Below are positions 10,760-23,100 of a stretch of DNA of 64,000 bases, piece after piece (the first letter of the stretch is position 1; each line of letters starts with the position of its first letter). The notes below the pieces were generated by a model. That model was not told the origin of the DNA, did not search any database, and was given only the letters and a program-made list of their open reading frames with translations. Source of the stretch: Ligula intestinalis (lineage: Eukaryota; Platyhelminthes; Cestoda; Diphyllobothriidea; Diphyllobothriidae); assembly GCA_036362985.1 (NCBI GenBank), contig JAYGXS010000010.1, positions 6,020,871 to 6,084,870 of the forward strand, read 5' to 3'. The position numbers and the translations under genes are program-made.

Positions 10760-13700
10760 CAAATAGACAGTTTTATTGTGTCGGTATGTTTCCATCTTAT
10801 ATAACAATCATTCAAAGCCATTAAACGGTAATGTTTTTCATTGTAGACACTGCGTGTGCAGTGGTTAGTTGTGCGGAAATTGACCTAGAGTGAAAGAAAA
10901 CTTTCTAACACTGAGCTTAGATTTATCTTTCTCACTGTCCATACTAGAATTATAGGAAACTGTAATGACAATGGGATGTTTCTGGGAGGAACTGAAGGAA
11001 ATGGAAGAAAACGGTCCTTAAGCCTGCCACCGGTCGATTGGGTTACAATTCCAAATGTTATTGTACCTGCTATAGGTCTGTCGGTTACAAGTAACCAAGG
11101 CAACTTACTTTGTTTCATCTGGTAGTCGCCCCAAATGTAAACCCCTTTCTAACCATAAACAATAGGTAAGCAACGTTTAGGGTATTTGATGGTTTAACCC
11201 TTCATTATCAGTAGGCCACAGTGGTGAGTTCGTGGCCTGGTACTTTCAACTGGGATTTAATTTAAGATGTCGGTCAAGAAGTGTTACGTGCTTGTTAAGG
11301 GTTAACTCAAGAGTGCGACCTGTTTCTAACTGTCAAAAATACTTCTCAGACATAAACTGCGGTCATTTACATGCGAAGAGAATAAATTTTCAAGACAAAT
11401 TGCTGTAAGTGTATTCTGCTTTCGATGGTCGAAGCTGATTCCCGTATAAATATGCAAATACACTATTTTGAAAAATGTCCAAAAGTATGCAAACAAGCAA
11501 TTTGTGCGGAAAAAGTACGGTATGTGAGTTTTGAAAAACAGCTACAACTCTAAGAAATCGCAGCATTCGTTTGAGAGGATTCTAAACAGTTGTCGCTATC
11601 ATAATAAAATGAACGTCCCTGGAAATACGCTAGCCATACTGTAAGCAGGAAACCTTTCCTTTCTACCTGCCTTAGAGTTTTTTTAGACGTGGGCATGCTA
11701 TTATGTCATTACAAACTTATCTTCATTTCTAAAGGTTTTTTAAAATATACCGTAGGCATGTACGTGCAATTATACTTTCACGTAACAAAAAACATACCGT
11801 TAGACCAGTGTTTGGGAAAACAACCTTCCCTTTAGGATATTACAAAAGCAGAAAGATGATAGGAACATACGTTTTAACTATCATCGTTTGGGTAAATATG
11901 GTTAGACTTAGAATGTGCATCATTGATGAATTATAATAGAAAGTCACGCGCAAGCATATCGGTAATTTGTATACTATTCAAGTACGTCATTGTGCTTGCT
12001 GGAAGATTATTTTGCTGCATAAATGAAGGCCAAACTTACGTCTTGTTCAAGGCCATTAATTCTCTTGATTTTGTTCTCAAAATAAGCACCATATACGCCA
12101 AGAATTTACAACAAAAGACGTGGTGCAGAAAAAAAAACAACCAGGGAAAAACTGAGACAACAGAAGGAGAAATTGTGTTTTTATCATAGGCTCTTGTTGC
12201 TTGGTCTTACACTTTTTAATTTAAAATCAATCTTTTAAAAGTATAAGGGATAACACAACTTAAAGTTTTAGGAAGCAAAACACTGCTCCTTTTTCTGTCA
12301 AAAAGTAAAATTTTAGCACAGGCCAATTGAGATTTCTAAAGTTTAAATGCAAAGGCTATATTGGGATATATTTATTGTCCCCTGCCAAAATTCGTGCAAA
12401 TAACATGTTTATTTATATCAGGAAAAACAGTTTAGTTATCGCACCTCATGTACCCATAGTCACAGCTTGTTGTCCTATGAAAACGGTAGTTATGGGGGTT
12501 TTGAGGTTGTGAAATAGGATAAGCATCAAAGGAAATTTGAAGAATTAAAAGTAATATGGAAAATTACATGTTCCACATGTAAATGGAAGGTGTACGCGCG
12601 ACGCATCACACTGCAGTAAATTTGACCTCAGGTAAGTTGAAGTAGACGACCTCCTAGCCACCTTATGTATTATTTTCAAGAAACTTTGAGGAACCAACAG
12701 TTTAATAATTGGGTTTATCCACAACACGATAAACAATAATAAATATTTGGAAAGGCTATAGACATCAATCAATATATCTAAAACGCAATAAAACAAAAAT
12801 GAATACAATTTATTTAATATTTATTAATGTATATCCTAATTTTCCACCTATAAAATCCCTATAACAACCGCTTTCAAAGGATAAAATTTAACGACTTGGG
12901 GTATATGACGTGCGATACTTAAACTAATATTGCCGTTTAGTCGTACTAATCAGCACAATCTTTTTTAGATGTCAGTTCACCTCCAAGTTTGGGTAAAGTC
13001 TGTGTGTAACCATTAAAAATGCTGAATGGAACAGCCTGCTTTCTTCCCTGAAAGGCTTTCTCGCGATCAAATGTTCAAATTATATCAAGATGGCGGGACC
13101 TTAAGCATGCTTAACTACCAAAAATTATTTTGATTATGATTTTGCATGAGTCAGGTAACTGGTTGCATATAAATGGGAACCATACCACAAACAGAAGTGT
13201 CCTGCCGTACAAAAGCCGGTATCATATCATGTCATGTTTCGGTACCGATATTTACTTCTGAATCCCTCGTAAGCCTTCTTTGCTATTAGATGCATCGCGG
13301 TACACTTAGGCATTCTCCACCCTTGTACACCAACAAATGAGACTCCGAACTCAAGATGCTATTGCGTTCATGAAACTGTTTTTATAACTGCAGAATGTTG
13401 CTGACATTGTTAGGCACGTTTTTAAGATTTAAGGTGGGGGTCAAAATTATTTTTCAAGTAAGCGTTTGGGCTAAGATGGTGGTTTGTCTTTCGATAAGTT
13501 CAAGTTAAATCATGCGAGTCGACCTGCATTCCACATGGTCTTATGGACGGTGACCTGAGAGTTTTCTGACACCCTTTTAGCCAGCACGGACGTGCATCGT
13601 GAAAAATGAATAGCATTTTAGCAGTTTTTGCATTAGGTTCAACACGGTGCTGACAAATATACGGTTTTTTTCAGTGCATTTGGGCAAATTGAGTGCGCAT

Positions 13701-13860
13701 TTTTTGTTAGAGTAGCTTTTTCGACAACGAAAATCAAGCGAAAAGTGTGAAGTGGATGCTTCCTAAGATAACACAAGTAAGGTGTAATTATGAACTAATC
13801 GTCGTTTTTTAACTACCAAAAACTTAAAACGGTTTGTCAATTTAGAGCAGGGAAGGCGCA
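10760..13860. other. AT-rich intron sequence, nothing recognised
   Basis: Open frames such as 11923-12189 (+) and 12545-12808 (-) are low-complexity or AT-biased and resemble no known family. No terminal repeats were noticed. Confidence 0.5.
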
Positions 13861-13864
13861 ATCG

Positions 13865-14045
13865 TAGCTTGAGTGATAGTGTGACCGGCAAAGACAAGGA
13901 AGACTAAGATGGCCACTTCTATCTTATTATCCCTCGGCAGCTAGTCATACCGAGACATGCATAGCTTCCCACCCGAGCCTTCAACTTACGACCTCTTCGA
14001 GCAGAGTCAAATGTCATAACAATTTAGCCACGAGCTTGCTATCTT
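13865..14045 (-). mobile_element. S1 SINE copy with best hammerhead-like fold
   Basis: On the minus strand a decayed tRNA-like head (about 13980-14040) is followed by a hammerhead-like segment at 13902-13946. The tail tcttccttgtctttgccgg matches other S1 copies. Confidence 0.55.
13902..13946 (-). ncRNA. Hammerhead-ribozyme-like motif in S1 SINE
   Basis: In sense orientation the order is GACTAG, CTGCCGA, a 14-nt stem II region, GAAG, TGGCCATC, TTAGTC. GACUAG and UUAGUC can form a 6-bp stem I placed exactly next to the core and to an AUC cleavage triplet. UGGCCA gives the very short stem III seen in schistosome hammerheads. Two core changes (CUGCCGA, GAAG) and a poor stem II suggest this copy is decayed. 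Confidence 0.45.
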
Positions 14046-14471
14046 GCTAGGTTTGGTCGATGAATAGTGACACTCATTAATAAACGTTCACTTAACCGCT
14101 TGCAGAATTAATCTGTCCCACTCGGTCTGGTTTCTCGCCAGACGGTCTGACAGCCGTAACATCTGGTAAGGTAGGCAGATAGCATTACCGGCAAAGACTG
14201 CTGTCATTTGAGCCATGCGTCTATTGTATAATTTTAGGTTTGTTATGACAGTGATTGCATTAGTACCTTTTCTTCTCTTTTGTGTGTCTTGTGAATCAAA
14301 GTTGCAGTCCCCAGGTAAGGAATACAGAAACAAGCAAAGGGAAAATTGAAATGACAACTTATTCAGAGCCAGGTTAGAGGTCGTAAGGCACACTCATCAG
14401 ACACTTAAGTCTTTAAAATTTGGAAGCTTTAGTATAAGTATTCCGCGACGAAATTCTTTTGGGCGGAAAGG

Positions 14472-16877
14472 ATGGGTCGGCGTAGCCTGATTAGGATAAT
14501 ACGGGCCAAGTTTATTGACAGATGTGTAGAGGTAGATGAATACCCAACCTTTTACTGGAGAGCATTGCGAAGGAGTCGTACGGTTATCACCAGTGACACA
14601 TTACGAAGATTTGCTAAGAATGAACGAGAGAGCATCCGTGCAAAAGTGGAAGAGCTAGAGCGTCACTTGTGCCAAAATGTAGCCATACTTGACCAACTTA
14701 GCGAAGACGAAAGACTGGAATTCGATAATTATGTGCAATCTATCGGGGAGAAGCGGGGAGAAATGAAGACGACCTCTCTTCTTCGGAGCGTACACGAATG
14801 CAGACCACAATAAAAGCTTCCTGAAGACCCAAGTCGGTAGGTAAACAACTATTTCTCCGTATCACTTGATAAAACTTCTATCGAAGCCTTATCACTGGGT
14901 CCTACGTTTTTTTGTCCCCGTCAGAAACCCAACCAACTAGAGCTAGAAACACAGTTCGAGAATCTGCTAAATCAAACGCATGACCTTCAGCCACTTTCGA
15001 CCGGGAGTTTACAGCACTCTATGTCTACTCTAGTTAACTGTTCGTATCAGTATTTAAACAGTGGCCAGAAACATCGGGGTCTGCTAACAAAGGCACACAT
15101 GGAAAAATTGAAACTTCTTTGGCAGAATAAAGATATACTCATCACAAGGCCAGATAAGGGAATGGGCGTTGTTGTAATGGATAAAACAGACTACATTGCA
15201 AAAATGCAATCCATTCTCTCAGACAAAGACAAGTTTAGCAAGACGGAAAAGGAGAAAGATAACACTGATGCAGTTGAAACGCAGCTGACTGATTGTCTGA
15301 AAAGACTTCAAAAAGACGGTAGCATAAGCGAGTACGACTTAGAACGTCTCCGTCCCGTTGGCACGCACATACCTCGACTGTACGGTTTACCGAAGAATCA
15401 CAAAGCTGGCGTACCCATGCGTCCCATCCTAGATATGAGAAATTCGCCATACCATGCGACAGCGAAATGGCTAGCGGACAAACTGAAACCCATACAGAGT
15501 CAACTAGCCCCATACAGTCTCCGAGACACCTTCGAATTCGTAGACGGTGTGAAAGAGCTCGACCTGAACGGGACAGTGATGTTTTCACTGGATGTCTCCT
15601 CCCCGTTCACAAACTTGCCGGTCACAGAAACAGTAGATTACATCTGTGACTTCATTAGCTCAAATCACCAGGACATAGGAGTGCCAGTAAATGTGCTCAG
15701 GGAATTGCTTCTAAAATGTACCTTGAATGTACAGTTCCTTTTCGACAACAAGATGTACAGGCAATTAGAAGGAGTAGCTATGGGCTCACCCCTGGGTCCG
15801 CTTCTAGCAAATCTATTCATGGGCAAACTAGAGGCTACGCAACTTAGCCACCAGATTAATATTCTGATGTACTACAAACATTACGCAGATGACATATTCG
15901 CTGTTGCATCAGACCAAACCGAATTTTCAGCTCTAATGAATAAAGTTAATCAGGTGCATCCGTCTATCAAATTTACAGTAGAAGTAGAAGAATCTGGATC
16001 ACTCCCATTCCTTGATGTACTACTGAGTAGAAAGGCTGATGGGAGCATTCAACGGAAGGTATATCGTAAGAAGACATGGTTTGGGCAATACATCCATTTT
16101 GCTAGCTTCGTACCGTTAAACTTCAAACGTAGTTTAGTACGATGTTTGACGGAAAGGGAGAAAAGGATCTGCTCGAATGATAGCATAGAAGAGGAGCTAA
16201 GGATTGTTGAATGTGTATTTCGACAAAATGGGTACCCCAGTCAATTTATCGCTAAGCACATGGTTGAAAGGCTACCAAAACTTGCAATGCTAACAGCAGA
16301 GAAGAAGCGAATATTTATCAGGGTCCCATTTCAAGAGGACGGACCAAACGAACTTCTTAGGAGGCGCCTGAGTCAAGCTGTAGCAACCACCTTCCAAGCA
16401 GCCAACGCCCACGTACTTTTCTCGACCACTCCCATTCTATACGGAGAGATCAAGGACAAACTGCCAGCCCAGACCACATCCATGTGCATATATTCATTTA
16501 CCTGTTCCTGTGGGGCGGGATACATTGGTCGCACGAGTCGGCCTTTGTCCAAAAGAGTCCGACAACACATCCCAGCATGGTTAGGAAAGGGTCAACTAAA
16601 AAGTGTTAACAGTTCCATTCAAGCGCATCTGATAGACTCTGACCATCGCGTGGATGCCAAAGAGGCCTTCCGAGTTATCTACAAGGTACCCTCAAGCTAC
16701 TCAAAATTTCTTGGACAGCGTCTTCTGGCTACGGCAGAAGCGGCCGCAATCAGGCTACGCCGACCCATCCTTTGCGCCCAAAATAATTTCATCGCGGCAC
16801 CACAGTTACCATGGTCAAAAGCTGCTAATCCAACAGCCAGCGGCTTAACACCTCAACCGACTACCAGCTCCCCCTAA
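14472..16877 (+). pseudogene. PLE-1 polyprotein: reverse transcriptase + GIY-YIG endonuclease, two nonsense codons
   Basis: A 113-codon N-terminal part (14472-14810) is followed in the same frame by TAA (14811) and TAG (14838), then continues through VNNYFSVSLDKTS and EALSLGPTFF into the long frame whose first ATG is 15021. Numbering from that ATG: RPDKGMGVVVMDK near 43, YGLPKNHKAGVPMRPI near 122, motif A with D191 (FSLDVSSPF), motif B GVAMGSPLGP near 252, catalytic YADDIF at 288, LPFLDVLL near 325, and GIY-YIG from about 490 (IYSFTCSCGAGYIGRT). PLE reverse transcriptases are telomerase-related and copy their RNA at nicked DNA. The core active-site residues are intact, so inactivation is by two stops only. 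About 800 codons in all is a usual PLE length. Confidence 0.88.
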
Positions 16878-16992
16878 CGTGGATCAAATGTTGACCCCGT
16901 TTTGACGCCCCATTCCCCCTCCCCTGACAACCGTCCTTCCTTTTTTCTACTAACCCGCATAGTCCATTTACTTAATTACCCTATAAATGTAA

Positions 16993-17040
16993 AGGACTGA
17001 TGAGAATTATCAAAAACAAACGTATGTTTGCCAATTCATC
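16993..17040 (+). ncRNA. PLE-1 3'-terminal motif, hammerhead-like
   Basis: CTGATGA, a short A/T segment (gaattatc), an A-rich caaaa where relatives have GAAA, then a hairpin acaaac-gtat-gtttg. The motif recurs at 29338-29375 (-), 34814-34850 (-), 35505-35560 (+), 58680-58735 (-) and 59155-59215 (+). The consensus CTGATGA-GAATTTATC-GAAA fits a hammerhead core, but the expected U before the cleavage site is a C in all copies. Confidence 0.35.
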
Positions 17041-17218
17041 TTCTGAATTTTTCAATGGGAATTTTCGCAAATTTATGAGTATTCCGTCTAGATCCGGAAA
17101 AAAATTTTCTTGCAAACCAATTCGAATGAAAATGTCGATATCTAGGGATGCGGAGGTGTAATCCACATTGAGGTGTTATGCTGAATGGAGTCAGTGATTA
17201 TTCGGTAGAATGGGCCTT

Positions 17219-18242
17219 TGGGAAACAGTGGTTTATTGTGTTAATTATCGAAACTGACACACCAGGTCGTCGTCAGACGGATGATAATTATACGAAACAG
17301 TTTATTCAAAAAATGGCTTATAAAGTGAGTAAGGCAGTGTCAGGCATTTCGTTCACGCTCAAAAAAAGAAGTTGACAGTTATCTCCCATTTCTCGACGTC
17401 CTCGTACAGGGGATCACTGAGGCAACACTCCAAATATCAGTTGAGCGCAAAAAAACACACAGATGTCATTCAAGATTACGAGAGCAACCACTCTGTTGCT
17501 CACAAACGAAATGTGTTGGTACCACGCATTGTTGTAGACCCAAACTCTACCAAACAGAACTGAATAACGTGTTTGAACTGTTTTCAAAAAATTGTTTCCC
17601 CAGAGAGTTAGCACGTCGATGTGCAAAATGACAACAGTTAAAAAACTAGAAGAGAAAGTAGATTTTTCCGATCAGGCGCCAAATCCAAGAAGTTGGCAAA
17701 CATTTCCATATACTAAGAACGCGTCTGAAGTCAATAAAAGACCCCTGAGGAAGCATGAAATGCAAGTGGCGTACACACCAACGGATACCCTGCGAAAGCA
17801 GTGTCTACACCCTAGGCATAGGGTTGGCTATTTAGAAAGAAAGGACATCATTTAAAAGGTCCCATGTAGCGGCTGTAATGCCGTTTATGGCGAACAGAGC
17901 GGATGATCAGCCTCCACATCAACTTTGACGCGAAGCACACCAAGCTCAGGGAAGCATGGAAGAGACGACAGCCTATACAGAAGCGAGGAATCGAAAATCA
18001 GCCACCACCGACCGCACGGTAAATTGCTGTTGACGATTAGTTCCCGACCGACTGCATAATTACATGCGGGTCTAAAATATTTTTCCCCATTGACCGGATT
18101 ATCGCATGCAGGTTACGATTATGGCCTATTACCTTGCCCACTATATAAGCTTGTGTTTTCCATTATTTTGAATTAACTGTTTTTGATAATTTTTATCCGT
18201 CTGACGACGACCTACAGTGACACAATAAAACACTGTTTCGCA
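17219..18242 (+). mobile_element. PLE-5a, 5'-truncated copy with inverted 3'-end cap
   Basis: The 3' end (18160-18242, with ctgacgacgacct and cacaataaaacactgtttcg) recurs in inverted orientation at 17219-17316, directly before the truncated coding part. Both arms carry tccgtctgacgacgacct when read in the element's 3' sense. The element starts about 150 nt after the end of PLE-1 and belongs to the lineage of the minus-strand copy at 62455-63480. Confidence 0.8.
17325..18010 (+). pseudogene. PLE-5a RT thumb and GIY-YIG remnant
   Basis: Across several frames it shows YLPFLDVLVQ (end of the RT palm), a VYRKKTHTD-like segment, ESNHSVAHKRN, NNVFELFSKNCFPREL, a YTKNASEV-like block, PLRKHEMQVAYTPTDTLRKQ and a GCNAVYGEQS-like trace of the GIY-YIG core. 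The order is that of PLE C-terminal halves. Stops and shifts are frequent. The palm motifs A-C are missing because of truncation at the inverted arm. Confidence 0.75.
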
Positions 18243-18636
18243 AAGAACATCTTCTACAGAATTAAATGTCTTTGGATGCTGATTTTTTAGTTCATCAAGG
18301 ATAATTGTTAACCATATTCAACTGATAGCGGCCATTTCATACTGCTTTCCTAGCTGTCTTACATTCCTTAACTAATTAGCATGCCCTATCATGAGATGAC
18401 CTCCATATGACTTTTTTTACTGCCGGCGGCTGATTTTTATCTACACTTCATGATAATACGATGTTGCCAGTTAGGACACATCATCGAAAAAGAGTGATAA
18501 TCTTTATTATTTCAATTTGCTTTGGTTACCACTGTAAGTCAGTGCTACTGCTAAACACAAGGCAACATATCCTACTGTGGGAGAAATGTGGATCGCATTG
18601 GGTTTGAACGTCTGTAATGAAATTAGTAAAGTTCGG

Positions 18637-18710
18637 TCCACGTTTAAAAATGGCAGAAGCAGCAAGCTATATTAAAACCATTTCATTTCGAGACAGCTCT
18701 TCTTTTATAA
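18637..18710 (-). repeat. Solo PLE-6 terminus
   Basis: tggcagaagcagcaa...catttcatttcgagacagctctt matches, with about a quarter of positions changed, the arms at 6970-7040 and 7650-7720 (tggcaatagcagcaaaatga, then catatcatttcgagagagctc). No coding part was found next to it. Confidence 0.55.
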
Positions 18711-20394
18711 GTTTACATATTTCGGAGTGTTTTATGGGAATAAATCATCCAGCATTGCATTTTGTGACCTCTTATGCAGCTTGCATTGCAGACTCCCCTT
18801 CTCTATGCGATAATCAGGTAAGCTCAACTTCTACTTCGCTTTAGAAATAAATATACATTAACTGTTATTACGCGGACAGGGAAATTTATAAATTTGCGAG
18901 ATTTACCCATTAGCAGATTATTGCAGACGCCAAATTTAACTGCAAATGCAATTAAACTATCAGAGTACCTGAAAAATTAACTATGATAAATAAAATTTGG
19001 AAATTATACTAAAGTTCTCTTTTTCCCTTTTAGGTTAGAGATAGTTTCTTTAATACCTTTATTTATCAGATTTTTAAATCGATCTTTTTACTTACAAAAT
19101 ATCATAAGCGTTATTTAAAAATGAAGGAAAAAGAAGCCATAACAATTTATTTGATATTTATAAATGCGTTGATCATCTTTTAAGGTATTGTTTAATGGGT
19201 TCGTCTTGACTTAAAGGCAAAAATTAGGTATTAATTAACAGGATTGCATTGTCTTAGTATGACTTTACCCCACGTTTGGCTAACTTTTTAGCTATTGTCT
19301 TACTTTCATAGTCATTTAAATAATTGCATACTTTTGAAAAACATGGCGTAAGAAATGACAAAAAAACATCAAAATACAGCCTACAAATCATTTGGTATTA
19401 TTTAAAAGACTAAATGATTTCCCTGTAAAGACAAGTATTAAGAGTAATAGTGGTTTCATTAGAGTACACCCTAGAAAATGCAATTTCTTAACAAAAGACG
19501 TTATTTATAAGAAGACGCAGTAGAATACAGATTTTTCTAAAATGGTATTGATTACCAGAAGGCTGCCTAAAATGAACCTTTTTGTTTGACCTGGCTTCAT
19601 CGGTCAGGCTAACCAAACCTCACATGTGCGCTCAGGTAGGTCAGTATTCAACAGGTTAAACGAAATAACGCAGAATAACCAGAAGAAACGGCATTTGGAC
19701 ATCGGACTCAGCTTACATCTGTGGCTAAATATGTTTGACCGACGGTGATCAATTAGCGGAAAACTCTTTCTTATTTGTCCTTATGGGCACATTATTACCT
19801 AGAAAATCATATATTTTCTTCCGCAAGGTGTTCATTTTGTACAACTTAGAACACTACAACAGGAAGGTTTCAGAGGTTAAAATTACCTAATTTTGGAAGT
19901 ACGTTACATTTCAACCGCTTGTTATTCGTAAGTGGACAATCTGCAGTCTCCTTACGAAAACCATAGATGCAGGGCGGTTGTTGTGCATTCTGCATACAGA
20001 AAAAGGCAATCGCAGGCTCTTTTAAGCATAACTGGGTAGGCTGAAGTCTTATGAACCCAACACCTTCGCACGCAATTTCTTGGGGGAAGGTTATGAATTC
20101 TGCTAACGGACCTGCGACATATTACGGTCAAAACATCAACCAAACGCCATAGGCCTCAAAAAAGCAGTCCAAAATTTGATTTAAGAAGTGAAACCATCAA
20201 GGGCTTTAAAATCTGCGCCTTTGTTTCGTGGGTTACTTGCAAAAGCCGCCTAGAGGCACAAATCTTACTTTTATAGGGAACTCAAAATAGATTTAAAGAA
20301 GCACGAATTATGGGCACTAAACAGTAGTTAGCATACACATTGTAAAAATTCCAAAATATATTGGCTTACTACAGTTTAGCCTAATTACTGTATA
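18711..20394. other. AT-rich intron sequence, nothing recognised
   Basis: No coding or repeat signal that I can name. The 63-codon frame at 19952-20143 (-) is not convincing. Confidence 0.5.
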
Positions 20395-20437
20395 GAAGAA
20401 GTTAAGTCGTTCTCTGGGACCAGGAGTGTATTTGTCC

Positions 20438-20471
20438 GACATTTCGAACTCTCCCGCGAGCTCATTGTCAA
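20438..20471 (-). ncRNA. Hammerhead-like motif at PLE-2 3' end
   Basis: In sense orientation: TTGACAA, T, GAGCTC, 6-nt loop, GAGTTC, GAAA, TGTC. The 6-bp stem with a 6-nt loop and constant 19-nt spacing matches the motifs at 31531-31564, 55054-55087 and 61695-61728, although the paired bases differ. Confidence 0.5.
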
Positions 20472-20502
20472 GGGATGAAAAAACGTACAGCTCACAGTGT
20501 AA

Positions 20503-22842
20503 TTAAGTCAGTTCCGCTGAGATTGACCTCTGCCTTTGACCTCTGCCCTCGATCTGCTTGCGCAACGCGAGGTAGGCCTCAGGAAGCTCGACATGCCTGT
20601 TAATTGAGCCCGCGCGTGAATGCCAGGCTTCCTGCAGCAGGCGTGAAGTTCGGTCGTCTGACCGACCCAGTATTCGCACGTTTTCGAAGTCGAAGCTGTG
20701 CCCTGGCTTGGATGCGTGGGCGGCTACCAGGGAATTTTTGCCGTTCCGTTGCACGGCGAGGTCATGCTGGTGCATCCTCGTGAGGACCCGTTTGCCGGTT
20801 TCACCAACATAATTGGCTTGACCACAAAGGCAGTCAATACGGTAAATGACACCGGACTTTTCATTAACGGGAACTGGGTCCTTGGGCCGCATAAGTTGCC
20901 TGCGGATTGTTGCTTCCGGTCTGTGAGCAACGCCAATCCCAAATTCGCTCACCAGTCGAGCGAATTCTTCCGAAACACCAGCAATATACGGTATTGCTCG
21001 CCAGCGTGTTGGTTCTGGTTGTCCTGTTGGTTTTCTTCGTTTGGCTCGTCGCCTGCATTTTTCGACGAAGGCGCCAGGATAGCCATTCATTGTGAAGAGT
21101 TTTTTGAGATACTGGACCTCGGCCTTCTTGTCGGCTGGTTTGCTGCAGTGAGTTTCTACACGACGATAGAGCGTTCGCACGCAGCTTCGCTTGTGCGAGA
21201 CGGGATGGTTGCTGAGGTAACTCAGGATGCGAGAGGTATTCGTCGCCTTCTTGTAAACTGTTGTTTTGAGTTCCCCACCATCTTTTCTGCACACCAACAC
21301 GTCAAGGAACGGCAACTGGCTATCTTTTTCTTCCTCCATCGTGAACTGGATGTCGGGGAAGATCGAGTTCAGATTGTCTGTGAAATCCTCAATCTTGTCT
21401 CGATGAATGATGACAAACGTGTCATCAACATACCGAACCCACAATCGCGGTCGATAATGTTCGAAAGCCAGTGCCTCCAGTCGTTGTAGTACTGCTTCGG
21501 CGATCAGGCCAGATAAGGGGGACCCCATTGGTGTACCTTTTTCTTGTTCATACACCGTTCAACTGAAGGTGAAAAAGGTGCTCAAACAGTATTTCAGGAG
21601 TCCAATAAGATGCTCTATTTTGAGCTTTGAGTCCGTCTCGTTGTACTTCTCTTCTAACAGGGTTTGGATGGTCTCAATCGCAAGATATTGTGGTATTGAG
21701 GTGAAAAGTGAGGTCACATCGAAAGATACTATCACTTCGTCACATTTAAGTTGGATACCCTGTAGCTTTTGTATAAATTGTTCATCTGAGCTGATGGTCG
21801 TTGCAGAGCCCTGGATTAGAAATTTGAGACGTTGAAACAACCACGTGGCTAGACCAAATGTTGGGGTGCCTCTGAGGGAAACGATCGGTCGTAGGGGGAT
21901 TCCTGGTTTGTGAACCTTGGGAAGGCCATAGAATCTTGGGAGCGCGGCATCCTTCGGTTTTATCTTTTGCCATTCAAACTCTGTTATGTTTTTTGACTTC
22001 CGAAGGCTCGTCAGATATTTGTTGATGCTGTTTATTAGCGTCTTCATCGCGTCACCTTCCCGAAATACGTAGGCAATCCTATCTCCTAAAAAGGTCTTGA
22101 CTTTGTTGACGTAGTCCTCCTTGTCTATAATGACCGTCGATCGCCCTTTGTCGGCTGGTAGTATGACAATGTTTTTGTCGGCCTTTAGTGTCTGTAGTGC
22201 CTCGCTTTCTGTTTTTGAGAGCGTCTTGTGTTTTTTGTGGGACATCAGTCTGGAGGATATTCGATGTCGTAGAAGATTTCGGCTTTCTTTTGGAATTGGA
22301 GCCTCACGAATGATGGACTCTGCAGCCGCAATGAAGTCGACCGGATCGGCATCCATGGTATTGAAGCAAGCGTCATAGCCCAGGACTCTTGTCTGCTCTG
22401 CTGTCAGTTGTTTGGAGGATAGATTGTGTACGGTATTGGTATGGCAGAGGTTGGCATTCTTTTCGCCCAATGTGGCAAATTTCTGCGTCAGTTTTGCGTC
22501 ACGTGCATCGCGAATGCGTCTGGCGTTGAAAGATATTGTATGATGAAGATCATTTGTCAGCACTTCTCCGAGGATTGTTGAGCATTTGGCTTGTTCCTCT
22601 TCGATTGTTGCTTTGTACTTGCGCAAACGTAGGTGGCAGTCCTGGATAAGCACCCGAATCATTCTGCGTCCGTTTTGCAGGGCCGTTCGTCGACCTAGCT
22701 CGGTGTAGGAGAGGCATTTCGGCAGAGTGTTTGAGTCCAAGCATCTATGCAGGAACCTCAGTTGAGCGTACGTGGAGGCTTGTCGACAGGAAAAGGATTC
22801 CCAACGACGTGCTGATTTAAGCGCATCGCGCCCGAACAAATT
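20503..22842 (-). pseudogene. PLE-2 reverse transcriptase + GIY-YIG endonuclease, one in-frame TGA
   Basis: Reading from 22842: an N-terminal helical region, ADKNIVILPADKGRSTVI (RT fingers), FYGLPKVHKPGIPLRPI, motif A SFDVTSLFTSIP, then FFTFS, a TGA at 21556-21558, and TVYEQEKGTPMGSPLSG (motif B). The rest contains RYVDDTFVI (catalytic YVDD), QLPFLDVLV, NHPVSHKRSCVRTLYRR, the endonuclease GVIYRIDCLCGQANYVGET and EAWHSRAGSINRH. All catalytic blocks are present and the frame is otherwise open for about 780 codons. A single base change therefore separates it from a continuous frame, most plausibly a Gly or Arg codon changed to TGA. The plus-strand frame at 20698-21489 is its antisense shadow. 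Confidence 0.9.
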
Positions 22843-23100
22843 CTGAATGGTCGAGAATATGCGAGGCCCAGGTTACTGTGTATTCTAAAGATTTAATACA
22901 TTTTGACATTTTTATCTCCTGTGAAATACATTTTAAGGTTTAATTATATTGAGTGTGCTTAAATCATGCAATTGTTACCATTAACTTGCTTGATGCCAGT
23001 CACCTAGGTATACCTTTTAGTTTTCTGAGCGTAGAGGCTTAAATTAAGCAATCAACGGTGTCAACTCTTTAAGAAACTGCATTCGAGACGGCTGTTTCCT

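Larger units (their letters stand above)
14472..17075 (+). mobile_element. PLE-1, near full-length Penelope-like element
   Basis: This is the most complete PLE here, with an N-terminal region, reverse transcriptase and GIY-YIG endonuclease in one frame, then a 3' untranslated end that includes a conserved terminal motif at about 16993-17037. The same 3' sequence occurs on the minus strand at 58675-58800 and the plus strand at 35440-35560. The 5' boundary is unclear; the frame opens at 14472 and nothing repeat-like was seen just upstream. It lies antisense in the HCN intron. No inverted cap was found, in contrast to the truncated copies. Confidence 0.85.
20395..22872 (-). mobile_element. PLE-2, long Penelope-like element
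   Basis: This minus-strand element, in the sense direction of the host gene, has one long frame (20503-22842) and a 3' end with a hammerhead-like motif at 20438-20471. At its 5' side the frame opens at a stop near 22873 and lacks an ATG, so the N-terminus is probably truncated. No inverted terminal copy was found upstream of 22870. Confidence 0.85.

Noticed and set aside
20698..21489. 263-codon plus-strand open frame
   Set aside because: Exact antisense of the PLE-2 RT/endonuclease coding region, which has recognisable motifs on the minus strand.
21556..21558. TGA in PLE-2 as selenocysteine or programmed read-through
   Set aside because: PLE reverse transcriptases are not known to use either, the position is not catalytic, and a simple point mutation explains it.
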